Origin: Crocinitomix sp044361315
GTDB lineage: Bacteria > Bacteroidota > Bacteroidia > Flavobacteriales_D > Crocinitomicaceae
Length of the DNA: 64,000 bases
Direction of reading: 5' to 3'
NCBI GenBank assembly: GCA_044361315.1
Contig: JBIKJA010000001.1
Span: 62,001 to 126,000, forward strand
The notes beneath the pieces are model-generated. The model was given only the letters and a program-made list of their open reading frames with translations, had not been told where the DNA came from and did not search any database. Positions 1-7,912 of the stretch are shown here, piece by piece. Every line of letters starts with the position of its first letter. The stretch's first letter is position 1. Position numbers and translations under genes: made by a program.

Positions 1-696
1 TTCCGATCCAATACCTCCTTTTCCTATACCCCCGGACAAAAATATGTTTCTGAGCCTTATCGCAAAGTGGTGTTAGGCAGCCGTTGGCCAACCTTCTCTT
101 TCTATTGGGAAAAAGGAATCGAGGGTGTTTTTAACTCCATTCTTGATTATGACTATTTAAGTTTTGAAGTGGCACAAGACATTCAAATTCGCACCTTAGG
201 CATGTCAAAATACCGCATTAAAACAGGTGTATTTACCAATCAAGACAGTGTTTTATATATAGATCGTAAGTTTTTCCGCCAATCCGATCAAGAAAATATT
301 TTCCGTTTTCTCTTTAGTCAACCCCTCTACTCCTTCCAAAACCTCGATTCGTCCTACGAAACCCAAGATTTTTATGTAGAGGCACATTACATTCATCATT
401 TTAACGGGGCCTTGTTTAACAAACTACCGTACATGAAAAAAACAGGCTTGCAAGAAGTATTCGGGGCTGGCTTTATTTACTTACCCGAACACAATAATTA
501 TTTTTACTCCGAACTCTTTTTTGGAGTTGAACGCACCTTTAAATTTGCACGGAAACGTTTGCGAATTGGCGGGTACATGGTGTTCAGCGTGGCGAGTAAT
601 CAGATCGCATTGCCAAAAGAAGATCAACCCAAAAACGTCCAGTTCAAAGTCTCTTTCGATGTCATGGACGAACGCGATTTAAAATTTAATTTCTAA
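1..696 (+). CDS. DUF5686-type outer-membrane protein, C-terminal part
   Basis: The reading frame is open from the first base, so this is the last 231 residues of a gene that begins outside the window; an internal GTG at 67 is not a real start. The visible part is rich in alternating aromatic/polar strands (for example FSFYWEKG, YFYSELFFG) and ends in a phenylalanine, as outer-membrane beta-barrels do. It resembles the C-terminal barrel of the Bacteroidota DUF5686 family, whose full-length members carry an N-terminal carboxypeptidase-regulatory-like domain. The family function is unknown. The family assignment is from remembered similarity and is moderately sure; the barrel nature is more secure. 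Confidence 0.7.
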   Translation, partial: FRSNTSFSYTPGQKYVSEPYRKVVLGSRWPTFSFYWEKGIEGVFNSILDYDYLSFEVAQDIQIRTLGMSKYRIKTGVFTNQDSVLYIDRKFFRQSDQENIFRFLFSQPLYSFQNLDSSYETQDFYVEAHYIHHFNGALFNKLPYMKKTGLQEVFGAGFIYLPEHNNYFYSELFFGVERTFKFARKRLRIGGYMVFSVASNQIALPKEDQPKNVQFKVSFDVMDERDLKFNF

Positions 697-702
697 AAGA
701 AT

Positions 703-807
703 TTGGGCGTGCCCCAGACATCCCTCCTGAAACGTCGGGATCGTCATGGTCAGGCTGTCCAGGCTCGCTCTTACCTCATCGGTTCTTATCTCCCAATTCA
801 TTCACCC
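703..807 (+). repeat. Dispersed intergenic repeat, copy 1
   Basis: Starts TTTGGGCGTGCCCC and contains a block (about 713-746) that matches 47500-47533 with only two differences, including an imperfect hairpin around CTGAAACGTCGGGATCGTCA. It fills most of the roughly 300-base gap between the DUF5686 gene and the prohibitin-like gene. Two relatives lie at 23056-23192 (minus) and 47418-47561 (plus). Confidence 0.6.
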
Positions 808-1003
808 TTTCATCACTCGATATCACCTAAAAGGTAAGGAGCTCAAACAATCCTTCACATCCTTCACGCGGGGGGAAAGTTTACACAGCTAGATTTACCA
901 AAAAAACAATTTTTTTAACTTTTTTAACGAACCAAAACACCTTATTAGTTCGTGTTTTATAAATTTTAATTCGCAAATTAGTAAGCAAAATAAAAAAAAT
1001 ATT

Positions 1004-1770
1004 GTGAACAATAAACTTATACTAATCAGCTCAGCAGCACTAATTTGTGTTAATTGTGCCATCATTCGCCCGGGTGAAGTGGGTGTAAAACAAACAATTG
1101 GTAAATTATCAGAAAAAAGCTATACCGAAGGCGCCGTTTGGTATAACCCATTTGTTACAAAAATTATCAAAATTAGCACCCAAATTAATGATTTAGAATT
1201 AACCCTAAGTTTACCAAGTAAAGAAGGATTGAGCGTCACAGCACAGATATCTATTCTTTATCGTATTGATCAAACTAGCGTTCCGAATTTAATAAAAACC
1301 ATAGGGCTTAAATACGAAAGCATTATTTCAAATGTCTTCCGATCTGCCTCAGCAGATGTTTGCTCTAAATACTTTGCAAAGGATATGCACTCCGGAATGC
1401 GTGCCGAAATCGAAGATGCAATTCGACTAAAAATGTCCGAAAATCTTTTAGACAAAGAATTATTATTGAATCTGTCTTAATGAAAAGTATTCAATTACCA
1501 GCTGGTCTTGCCAGTTCTATCGAACAAAAACTGCAAGCCGAACAAGATGCCATGCGCATGGAATTCATCTTACAACAAGAAAAATTAGAAGCGGAAAGAA
1601 AAATAATTGAAGCCACTGGAACAAAGGATGCGCAAAAAATCTTATCCGAAGGTTTAACTCCTGAAATTTTACAAATCAGAAGTATCGAAGCGTTTATTGA
1701 ACTAGCCAAATCAGCAAACAGTAAAGTAATTATCACCGACGGTAAACTACCTTATCTAATTAATGAATAA
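1004..1770 (+). pseudogene. Prohibitin/SPFH-family membrane protein, frameshifted
   Basis: Two adjoining frames (GTG 1004 to stop 1480, then 1480 to 1770) together read as one SPFH/prohibitin protein: a hydrophobic N-terminus ending in a cysteine, the typical RPGEVGVKQ start of the domain, then after the break IIIESVLMKSIQLP and a long charged helix with LQAEQDA. Adding one A to the AAA run at 1454-1456 joins the halves in frame as LLDK-RIIIESVL, giving about 255 residues, a normal prohibitin length. Prohibitin-like proteins form membrane-bound oligomeric rings. The break is either a real loss of function or a homopolymer sequencing error; no classical slippery site for programmed -1 frameshifting is evident. 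The GTG start is the best available one; an ATG-initiated alternative was not seen. Confidence 0.8.
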
Positions 1771-1792
1771 AGGGTTAACTTAAAAACAGACA

Positions 1793-2104
1793 ATGGTCAA
1801 CATCGTAATTTACTTAAAAGAAGAGTTTGATGCAATGGAACTTGTGAAATCTCTCCTTGCCGAAAAATTGGTGGCTTCTGCTTCAATTGACATCAATAAT
1901 GCTTCGTACAAAATGGAAAACAATAAATTGGTCGGCGAGATTTTTAGTGTCATCACCGCACAATCCAAAGCACTCTTGTTTGCAGACATTGTAAAACATG
2001 TAGAAAATAAATTAGGTGAAGAAATTCCAATTATTTCCATGCCAATTATTGGATCGAATCGAATTTTTGACACGACCATCAAAACGAAGACGCATTCCGT
2101 TTGA
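1793..2104 (+). CDS. cutA: CutA1-like divalent-cation tolerance protein
   Basis: A 103-residue protein with the CutA1 pattern: an N-terminal strand (MVNIVIYLKE), a helix with LVKSLLAEKLVASAS, a central 'GEIFSVITAQSKALLFADIV' strand-helix unit and a C-terminal EIPIISMPI strand. CutA1 proteins are small trimeric ferredoxin-like-fold proteins linked to metal tolerance, but their biochemical role is unresolved. Length fits the family. It lies 22 bases after the broken prohibitin-like gene on the same strand and could be cotranscribed with it. The family call is good; the physiological role is not shown by the sequence. Confidence 0.72.
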   Translation: MVNIVIYLKEEFDAMELVKSLLAEKLVASASIDINNASYKMENNKLVGEIFSVITAQSKALLFADIVKHVENKLGEEIPIISMPIIGSNRIFDTTIKTKTHSV

Positions 2105-2193
2105 GAATTGATATTGTTGAGGCACTCACAGATTCTGTGAATCCAACTGAGTTCTAAAAAAACTTAGAAAGCGCGATGCGGAGTTGGGAAGCT

Positions 2194-2249
2194 CCTAGGG
2201 ACAAATTATCCCTAGGGAGAAATGCTGACAAATGGTAAAAAAACCATTT
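2194..2249. other. Two short hairpins in the intergenic region
   Basis: CCTAGGGA at 2194-2201 pairs with TCCCTAGG at 2209-2216 (8-bp stem, 7-base loop). Directly after it AAATGGT at 2230-2236 pairs with ACCATTT at 2243-2249. Neither stem is followed by a clear T run, so they are not typical intrinsic terminators; they may still end the cutA transcript or be a 5' leader structure of the next gene. Confidence 0.4.
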
Positions 2250-2334
2250 AGCTCTTTAAATAAGCTTGACTGCGCGTTAAAACCAGTTTCGCAATCCCAA
2301 ATATCAAATCCAAACTGATACTCCTCAGATTTAA

Positions 2335-2342
2335 TACCTTTG
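2335..2342 (+). promoter_or_regulatory. Bacteroidota -7 promoter box TACCTTTG
   Basis: TACCTTTG matches the Bacteroidota primary-sigma -7 consensus TAnnTTTG and sits 22 bases before the ATG of the YkgJ-type gene. No good -33 TTG box was found at the usual distance. Confidence 0.45.
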
Positions 2343-2364
2343 TGTTTTGAAATAGGACACGTTC

Positions 2365-3231
2365 ATGGATATTACGAAACTCAGTCTGGATGAAACTTTA
2401 CCTCTTACCTGCTCACGGGCAGGTGTGTGTTGTCATGGGAATGTAGTGATGTTAAATCCGTGGGAAGTATATTCACTCGCCAAAGAGAAAAAAATGTCGC
2501 CACCTGCTTTCCGAGATGGGTATTGTGAATTGGGTGGTGCTCAACTTAAATTTGAGGGAAAACAAAATCTCCAAGGCAAAAAAGCATGTAACCTCTACGT
2601 CAATGATTTTGGGTGTAGTGTACATGTTGGCCGACCGCTTGCTTGCCGTTTGTATCCTATTGGTCGCCAAATTCAAAACAATTCTGTGCAATACATGCAC
2701 CAAGGCACCACATTTCCCTGTTTAACAGGCTGTGCAGAGGTCTTGAATTTACCAAAACTAACGGTTGGTGCTTATTTATTAGGTCAAGCCACCGAAAAAT
2801 TTGAAACGGCGCAAGATGCCTATTTAGAATTGATGCAAAACATCGCTGATATGGCCTTTGAATTTTTGTTGGACACAGGTTTGGCCGCCAGCGGTGATAA
2901 AAAAACAGTCGTCCTTTGGCGAAAAATGGGGAAAGAATCGCCCAATGATTTAATCAAACGAATTGGCGCCGAATGGATGAACTATTTATTCGTTCCGGAT
3001 TTAGGCATGTCGATTGAAAATCCCCTGGAATTTGTTCAAATTCACAGTGAATTTTTGCAAGAAAAAGTCCATGAAAAATTTGGAGCAGCTACCACACTCA
3101 TCAAATTCCATGAAGCTTCTGTTTTATTAATGGGACTTGCTTTACAATTGGCCCGTGGTTTAGGTGCCGATCCCGAAAATTTAGCGCAATTTTGGAGCGA
3201 TACCGCGAATGAACATGGAGCTTTGAGATAA
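2365..3231 (+). CDS. YkgJ-family cysteine-cluster protein
   Basis: A 288-residue soluble protein with the cysteine signature of the YkgJ/CxxCxxCC (Fe/Zn-chelating) family: CSRAGVCCHG at residues 16-25, CNLYVNDFGCSVHVGRP and ACRLYP in the middle, then FPCLTGC. These cysteines are expected to bind zinc or an iron-sulfur cluster; the family's reaction is unknown. After about residue 150 the protein continues as a helical extension without recognisable motifs, making it longer than minimal YkgJ proteins. It has a -7 promoter box just upstream and is convergent with the FMN reductase gene, 18 bases away. Confidence 0.78.
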   Translation: MDITKLSLDETLPLTCSRAGVCCHGNVVMLNPWEVYSLAKEKKMSPPAFRDGYCELGGAQLKFEGKQNLQGKKACNLYVNDFGCSVHVGRPLACRLYPIGRQIQNNSVQYMHQGTTFPCLTGCAEVLNLPKLTVGAYLLGQATEKFETAQDAYLELMQNIADMAFEFLLDTGLAASGDKKTVVLWRKMGKESPNDLIKRIGAEWMNYLFVPDLGMSIENPLEFVQIHSEFLQEKVHEKFGAATTLIKFHEASVLLMGLALQLARGLGADPENLAQFWSDTANEHGALR

Positions 3232-3249
3232 TATCACCTCCCTAATTAT

Positions 3250-3786
3250 TTACCCCTCCTCGCTTTGAAGTTGGTTTACAATCACCTTTAAATTGTCCAA
3301 TAATTCCAAATTAATAATTCCTTTTTCTAAATCAAAATTTTGATTAAAGCTTGGTAAAGAAAAAGTGGCTTTAATAACTGCGCCTGAACGTGGAAATAAT
3401 TCTTTCGCCGATTCTAAAACGGATGCTCCACCTCTCGCCCCAGGTGATGTGGCCATCAACAACATGGGTTTCCCATTAAACGTTTTTCGGTCTTTTATTC
3501 GTGAGGTCCAATCCAAGATATTTTTTAGGCCGACATTAAACGAGCCATTATTTTCTGCTAATGAAAGAATAATTAAATCACACCCATCAATTTTATTGGC
3601 AAAATCGATTACCTCGGCTGGCATTCCAAGCTCACTTTCTACATCCACACTAAACATTGGAGGCGTTAATTCACTCAAATCTGCTTTATCAATGGTGGCA
3701 TTTTCAAATAATTGCGCCGTAAAATAAGCCAAGGCTTTGTTGATTGATTTTCGAGAATTACTTCCTCCAATGGCTAAAATTTTCAT
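3250..3786 (-). CDS. NADPH-dependent FMN reductase-like flavoprotein
   Basis: A 178-residue flavodoxin-fold protein. The N-terminal MKILAIGGSNSRKSINKALA has the strand plus Ser-rich phosphate loop that binds FMN, and the SLAENNGSFNVGLKNILDW segment corresponds to the second FMN/dimer loop of NAD(P)H:FMN reductases (YieF/ChrR/ArsH class). It probably reduces flavins, quinones or other small acceptors in the cytoplasm; the substrate cannot be read from the sequence. It lies downstream of the B12-uptake operon on the same strand with an 88-base gap, and may or may not be part of that transcript. Confidence 0.85.
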   Translation of the reverse strand: MKILAIGGSNSRKSINKALAYFTAQLFENATIDKADLSELTPPMFSVDVESELGMPAEVIDFANKIDGCDLIILSLAENNGSFNVGLKNILDWTSRIKDRKTFNGKPMLLMATSPGARGGASVLESAKELFPRSGAVIKATFSLPSFNQNFDLEKGIINLELLDNLKVIVNQLQSEEG

Positions 3787-3874
3787 TTTTTTAGTGTTAA
3801 TTGTTTCGTTCTTTGCCTAAAAAATGCAACTAAAATGAATGATTGTATTGTTTAATTCCAATTAACCTTTCACC

Positions 3875-4864
3875 TCAAGGTAAATACACAATCCGAAATT
3901 GTTTCGAATCAAGACCATCCAACTGATATTTAATTAAATAAGTGCCGGCTGCCAAATTGTAAGTACTTAAATTGATTTGATTCAATCCTTCAAAACTGGT
4001 AACAAAACGTCCTTCTAAGTCAGTAAGTGTGATTATTTGTCCACTTAAGGCTCCAGGCAAATTTAACCATCCCGAGGTTGGGTTGGGGCAAACTTGTCCA
4101 ACTAATTCGGGCAAAGTTTCTGTGGATAAAAAGGGGTTATTGTCATTGATGACCCCAACGGCGTCCAAGTCAAACCCTCCGCTTTCAAAATCGGTTTTAT
4201 ACGGATCGTTAATCAAATTTCCTTCGCTATCTTTTGTTCCATAAAGCGGATCGATGGTGCCAATCACATCCACCAACCGCACGTATAAAATTTCATTCAA
4301 ATCAATTCCGATCGAGTCGACCAAATCGGCTAAATCAAAAGGGGTTCCGTAACCTTGACGGTATTTACCGGCTAAATTGTGGATTAACTTGGTATCAGTT
4401 GTTCCATACGTTTCGATTTGGGTTTCGGTTTGGGTATTTGAAATGGCTGAAAACCGCACAAAACGTTCCCCGTCTGTACTCACCTCAACAAATGCAAACT
4501 CTAAATAATCGTCCGAAAAACTATTTTCAAAAACCGCAAAATCTGGTCCTTCTCCATCGCGCAGCGAATAAGGAAATGTAAGCGTAATCGAACCATTATC
4601 TCCCAAACTTACACAATCAACACTGGTCCCTTCGGCAACACCAAGGGCAGCAAGTGAATCACCATAACTCGCATCACCTCCATCAGGAGTAGCAATGTCC
4701 AAAAGACCGCGGTTAAAATCAATGACCTCATTAGCCCAATTGACAATAATCACGGAATCTTTTTTAATCGCTGTGGTACCTTCCTCGCCTGCAGGTGGTG
4801 CAAATTGTGCCCACACTTGACCAGAAAAAACGGTGAAAATCACTAAAAATCGAATCAATTTCAT
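3875..4864 (-). CDS. T9SS-secreted surface protein, last gene of the B12 operon
   Basis: A 329-residue protein with a signal peptide (about residues 1-20, ending VWAQ), a central beta-rich domain (VSLGDNGSITLTF, then DGEGPDFAVFENSF, later GGFDLDAVGVIN) and a C-terminal T9SS type A sorting domain starting near VCPNPTSGWLNL. It should therefore be exported across the outer membrane and anchored or released. Proteins of this kind are repeatedly found beside BtuB/propeller pairs in Bacteroidota, but I cannot name a function. Its ATG directly abuts the TAG of the upstream propeller gene, so translation is probably coupled and expression should follow the cobalamin riboswitch at the head of the operon. 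Confidence 0.8.
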   Translation of the reverse strand: MKLIRFLVIFTVFSGQVWAQFAPPAGEEGTTAIKKDSVIIVNWANEVIDFNRGLLDIATPDGGDASYGDSLAALGVAEGTSVDCVSLGDNGSITLTFPYSLRDGEGPDFAVFENSFSDDYLEFAFVEVSTDGERFVRFSAISNTQTETQIETYGTTDTKLIHNLAGKYRQGYGTPFDLADLVDSIGIDLNEILYVRLVDVIGTIDPLYGTKDSEGNLINDPYKTDFESGGFDLDAVGVINDNNPFLSTETLPELVGQVCPNPTSGWLNLPGALSGQIITLTDLEGRFVTSFEGLNQINLSTYNLAAGTYLIKYQLDGLDSKQFRIVYLP

Positions 4865-5917
4865 CTATTTATGATTAAAAATGAGGTCATTTGCAATTAA
4901 TCCAGCTTGAAAATCAAAAAGCTTATCCCCATTTAGGGTAAACACACTAATTGTTGAAGAATTTACATACCCATTGGCGTCAACGCAATAAATCCGCTCG
5001 GCGATTGGATCAATGTGAAACCCGTAAAATGTTTCAAACCCACTCAAATCGATGGAAAAAGAAGCTTCTACTTCCTCCGTATTGGTGTTCATCCGTTGCA
5101 CCTTTTTGGTGTCTCCATTGCAAAAATAAAGCCAATTGTCCAAAATCGTTAACGACGAAACATCCCAAGCATATTCGTTTAAAATGACATTGGTTTCGCT
5201 GTTAATGCGCAACAAAGCCGGTGCAATGTCATCATAATTCCCATTCGATACAAGGTAAATTTCATCCTGAGTATCTACAACCATTTCTGTACAATTAATC
5301 CTTGTTTTAAAACTGCTTTCTAACGTGTTAGATCCTGTATTAATCACTGACATGGTTGAATCGTACACAGGATATTGCAATCCTCCCGAATTGGACACAT
5401 AAAGTTGATCATTCACCAACACCATTCCATCTGGGTTTGCGCCCACTTCAATTAATTTGATGACTTGAAAATTGATTAAGTCAACCACAGCAACGGTTCC
5501 ATCAAAATTGCAGACATACCCATAAAATCCCTTTACCAAAACCCGTCTTGGTTCGCGCGCATTTATGCCATCAAACAAAGGAATTTGTGCCACCGATTTT
5601 AAGGTAAATCGGTCGACAATTTCAATTTGGCTGGAAAGATCAATCGCCATGATCACAAAATCTCTGCCTGCAATCGAATAGGCCTCAAAATCATTGGCAA
5701 CATCACCCAAGCCCCTATTATTCTCTGATTGAAAAACATCTTGGTAGGATGTCTGTCCGTCAAAAAAACTCAATGTCGCATTATTTTGATTGTATAATCC
5801 TTCGTTTAAAATCAATACTCCTAGGTCGTACTTTTCTGGTACTTCTGGCACAGGAGGAGGATTCTTCTCACACGAAAAGATGGTCAGCACTACCACTAAA
5901 AATAAAATCCTTTTCAT
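4865..5917 (-). CDS. BtuG-like YncE-type beta-propeller lipoprotein
   Basis: About 350 residues, with a lipoprotein signal whose lipobox is IFSC followed by EKNPPP, so a surface or periplasmic lipid anchor is expected. The body is a series of about 45-residue propeller blades (SIAGRDFVIMAI, GYVCNFDGTVAVVDL, DQLYVSNSGG, NWLYFCNGDTKKVQRM). In gut Bacteroides the YncE-like lipoprotein encoded next to BtuB is BtuG, which captures B12 and lids the transporter; position and architecture here suggest the same role (inference). I chose the ATG at 5917, which follows the receptor's TAA by one base and begins directly with the signal peptide; an in-frame ATG at 5929 would add four residues and overlap the receptor gene. 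Confidence 0.8.
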   Translation of the reverse strand: MKRILFLVVVLTIFSCEKNPPPVPEVPEKYDLGVLILNEGLYNQNNATLSFFDGQTSYQDVFQSENNRGLGDVANDFEAYSIAGRDFVIMAIDLSSQIEIVDRFTLKSVAQIPLFDGINAREPRRVLVKGFYGYVCNFDGTVAVVDLINFQVIKLIEVGANPDGMVLVNDQLYVSNSGGLQYPVYDSTMSVINTGSNTLESSFKTRINCTEMVVDTQDEIYLVSNGNYDDIAPALLRINSETNVILNEYAWDVSSLTILDNWLYFCNGDTKKVQRMNTNTEEVEASFSIDLSGFETFYGFHIDPIAERIYCVDANGYVNSSTISVFTLNGDKLFDFQAGLIANDLIFNHK

Positions 5918-5918
5918 C

Positions 5919-7895
5919 TTAAATCGCATATTTTAATCGGAATTGATAATATCTTCCGGGCATTGGAAAACTCCGAATGACTTCATAATTTTTATTCAAT
6001 ACATTCATTGCTTTTACATCCACCAATAATTCGGAGGACAAAAATTTAAATGTGTACGCCAATCCAACATTTATATCGGTAAATGCAGGAAGCAAATTGG
6101 TGTACGTATTTTCGTTTAACGAATATCTAAAACCTGAATAAATTGCATTGGCGTTTAAATTTACTTTTTTCCAATGCAGACTAAACCCGCTAGTTGAACT
6201 GTAAAATGGGGTGTAAGGAATTTGATGTCGATATGTAATACTTGCTGCATCTGTCACATCTAGTGATTGGTTAAACGAATGATTTGAATTAAGCTGAACC
6301 TCGATTTTTTTCACATTAAAAAAGATAAACATGCCAAGATCAAGTCCTTTAATGTCGGTTTTTCCAATATTTTGCATGCTCCAATTAAATAAATCTTTGG
6401 TGGGTATGGCAACAATTTTATTTATTACGGTGTTTTGATAAGCATCTGCAGTAAATTCTATTCCGTTTTTTTTATGTTCGATACCGTAGGTAATTCCCAA
6501 ATTAAACAGTTGCGCATCTTCTGGTTTAAGTTGTGTGTTTCCGATGAAATTATAATACAAATCATTAAATGTGGGCAAACGATAGGTATTTTTATAAAAC
6601 CCCCTTACCCTTAAATTGACTTTTTGAATAGGGAGATACGCCACCGCCAAAAAAGGAGAAAGTTTAAAAAATTGATTGGTTTGTGATTCGTTTGAAAAAT
6701 CATTGGCTACCTGTGCAGTGAGATTTGATTCGACTTTAAATTTTCCGAAAACCGTTGAACCACCTACCACATGCACTTGCTGAATTCTTAAAGGTGCAAT
6801 AACCATTTCATTTCCTTGAAGTGTGGTATGAAGCGCATCCGAACCAAAAAAAATCCGTTCCGAAGGAAATCGAAATTGGCGGTAGACCATGGCGCCAAGT
6901 CCTGAAGAAGTTTGTTGGTAAGTCACATCCACAAATCCTTGTAAATTCAGTGCAAAAGGATCATAATACCGGGTGAAATTTGACTGGAAATCGGCATGGG
7001 TTAAGAGTTGCCATTTCCCTTTATCACTTCGATGATTTAAATTAATTCGTACATCTTCATTCCATAATTTTTGATCGTTTGAAGGATTGTATAAAACCAC
7101 TGCGCCGGGTAACTCTTGTTGGTTATTATTGTAAAAAGCGCTAAGTGTTAATTTGAGCTGTTTTTTAATATAACCTGTTAACCAACGCAGACGGTAATTG
7201 ATCATGGCAGTATTGTTTCGATTTAAGGATCCATTTTCTTGCGCTTGCGGATGGATGTACCCATACTCCCCACTGCCAAAACGGGTCATCGCTTGAACTC
7301 CTGTAAAAAAATGTTTCCCGAGTTTGGTTTGTAAATAAATTCCCTCCTCGTACGAATTAATCGAAGTTGTATTAGAATAAATTCCTAATTTAAATTTGGT
7401 AGGCGGCGTAAATAAAATCGACTGTAAGGAAATGGCACTTGCTTGAGCGAAAGCACTTGCTGAAAAGTCTTGACCAACAATTTGCCCCGCACTAAATTGT
7501 ATTTTTTCAAGCCCAAACAATTCGAATGAAGATAGATTTGCCACCCCACTTTGCACATTTGGAATGGAAGATCCATCGACCAAAATTCCTGTGTGGCCTG
7601 CCCCCAAACTACGAAATGAAACTGTTTTTAATCCACCAATTCCCCCATAATCCCTTAATTGAATTCCAGGAATAAATTTAACAGCATCGCCTACATCCAA
7701 CCCTCCTAATTCATTTATTTTTTGAGATGAAAATTCGAAATGGGGCACTGTAGAAGACAAATTGGACAGTCGCAAATTTTGTTGAGCTTGGGAAAAAACT
7801 GGCACGGGTTTTAAAAGTCTGGTCGTGTCTTGACCGTAAGCCACAAATCCGCAGCTCACGATCAAAATAAATCCTGTCCTTTTAAAAATTACCAT
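5919..7895 (-). CDS. btuB: BtuB-like TonB-dependent outer-membrane receptor
   Basis: A 658-residue protein with signal peptide (cleavage after about AYGQ), an N-terminal plug domain (LGGLDVGDAVKFIPGIQLRDYG, then HTGILVDGSSIPN) and a long C-terminal stretch of amphipathic strands forming the 22-strand barrel, with the receptor-type motif NLGITYG and LLVDVKAMNVLNKNYEV near the end. It should import a ligand across the outer membrane using TonB energy. The ligand is inferred to be cobalamin or another corrinoid because a cobalamin riboswitch heads the operon and a BtuG-like lipoprotein follows. No BtuCDF inner-membrane ABC genes are present in the window. Confidence 0.88.
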   Translation of the reverse strand: MVIFKRTGFILIVSCGFVAYGQDTTRLLKPVPVFSQAQQNLRLSNLSSTVPHFEFSSQKINELGGLDVGDAVKFIPGIQLRDYGGIGGLKTVSFRSLGAGHTGILVDGSSIPNVQSGVANLSSFELFGLEKIQFSAGQIVGQDFSASAFAQASAISLQSILFTPPTKFKLGIYSNTTSINSYEEGIYLQTKLGKHFFTGVQAMTRFGSGEYGYIHPQAQENGSLNRNNTAMINYRLRWLTGYIKKQLKLTLSAFYNNNQQELPGAVVLYNPSNDQKLWNEDVRINLNHRSDKGKWQLLTHADFQSNFTRYYDPFALNLQGFVDVTYQQTSSGLGAMVYRQFRFPSERIFFGSDALHTTLQGNEMVIAPLRIQQVHVVGGSTVFGKFKVESNLTAQVANDFSNESQTNQFFKLSPFLAVAYLPIQKVNLRVRGFYKNTYRLPTFNDLYYNFIGNTQLKPEDAQLFNLGITYGIEHKKNGIEFTADAYQNTVINKIVAIPTKDLFNWSMQNIGKTDIKGLDLGMFIFFNVKKIEVQLNSNHSFNQSLDVTDAASITYRHQIPYTPFYSSTSGFSLHWKKVNLNANAIYSGFRYSLNENTYTNLLPAFTDINVGLAYTFKFLSSELLVDVKAMNVLNKNYEVIRSFPMPGRYYQFRLKYAI

Positions 7896-7912
7896 CCTTA
7901 CTTACAAAACAA

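Noticed and set aside
1440..1485. Programmed -1 ribosomal frameshift in the prohibitin-like gene
   Set aside because: No X-XXY-YYZ heptamer in the right phase and no downstream structure was evident; a missing A in a homopolymer is simpler.
2194..2249. Hairpins as intrinsic terminators
   Set aside because: No T run follows on either strand, so they are listed only as unassigned structures.
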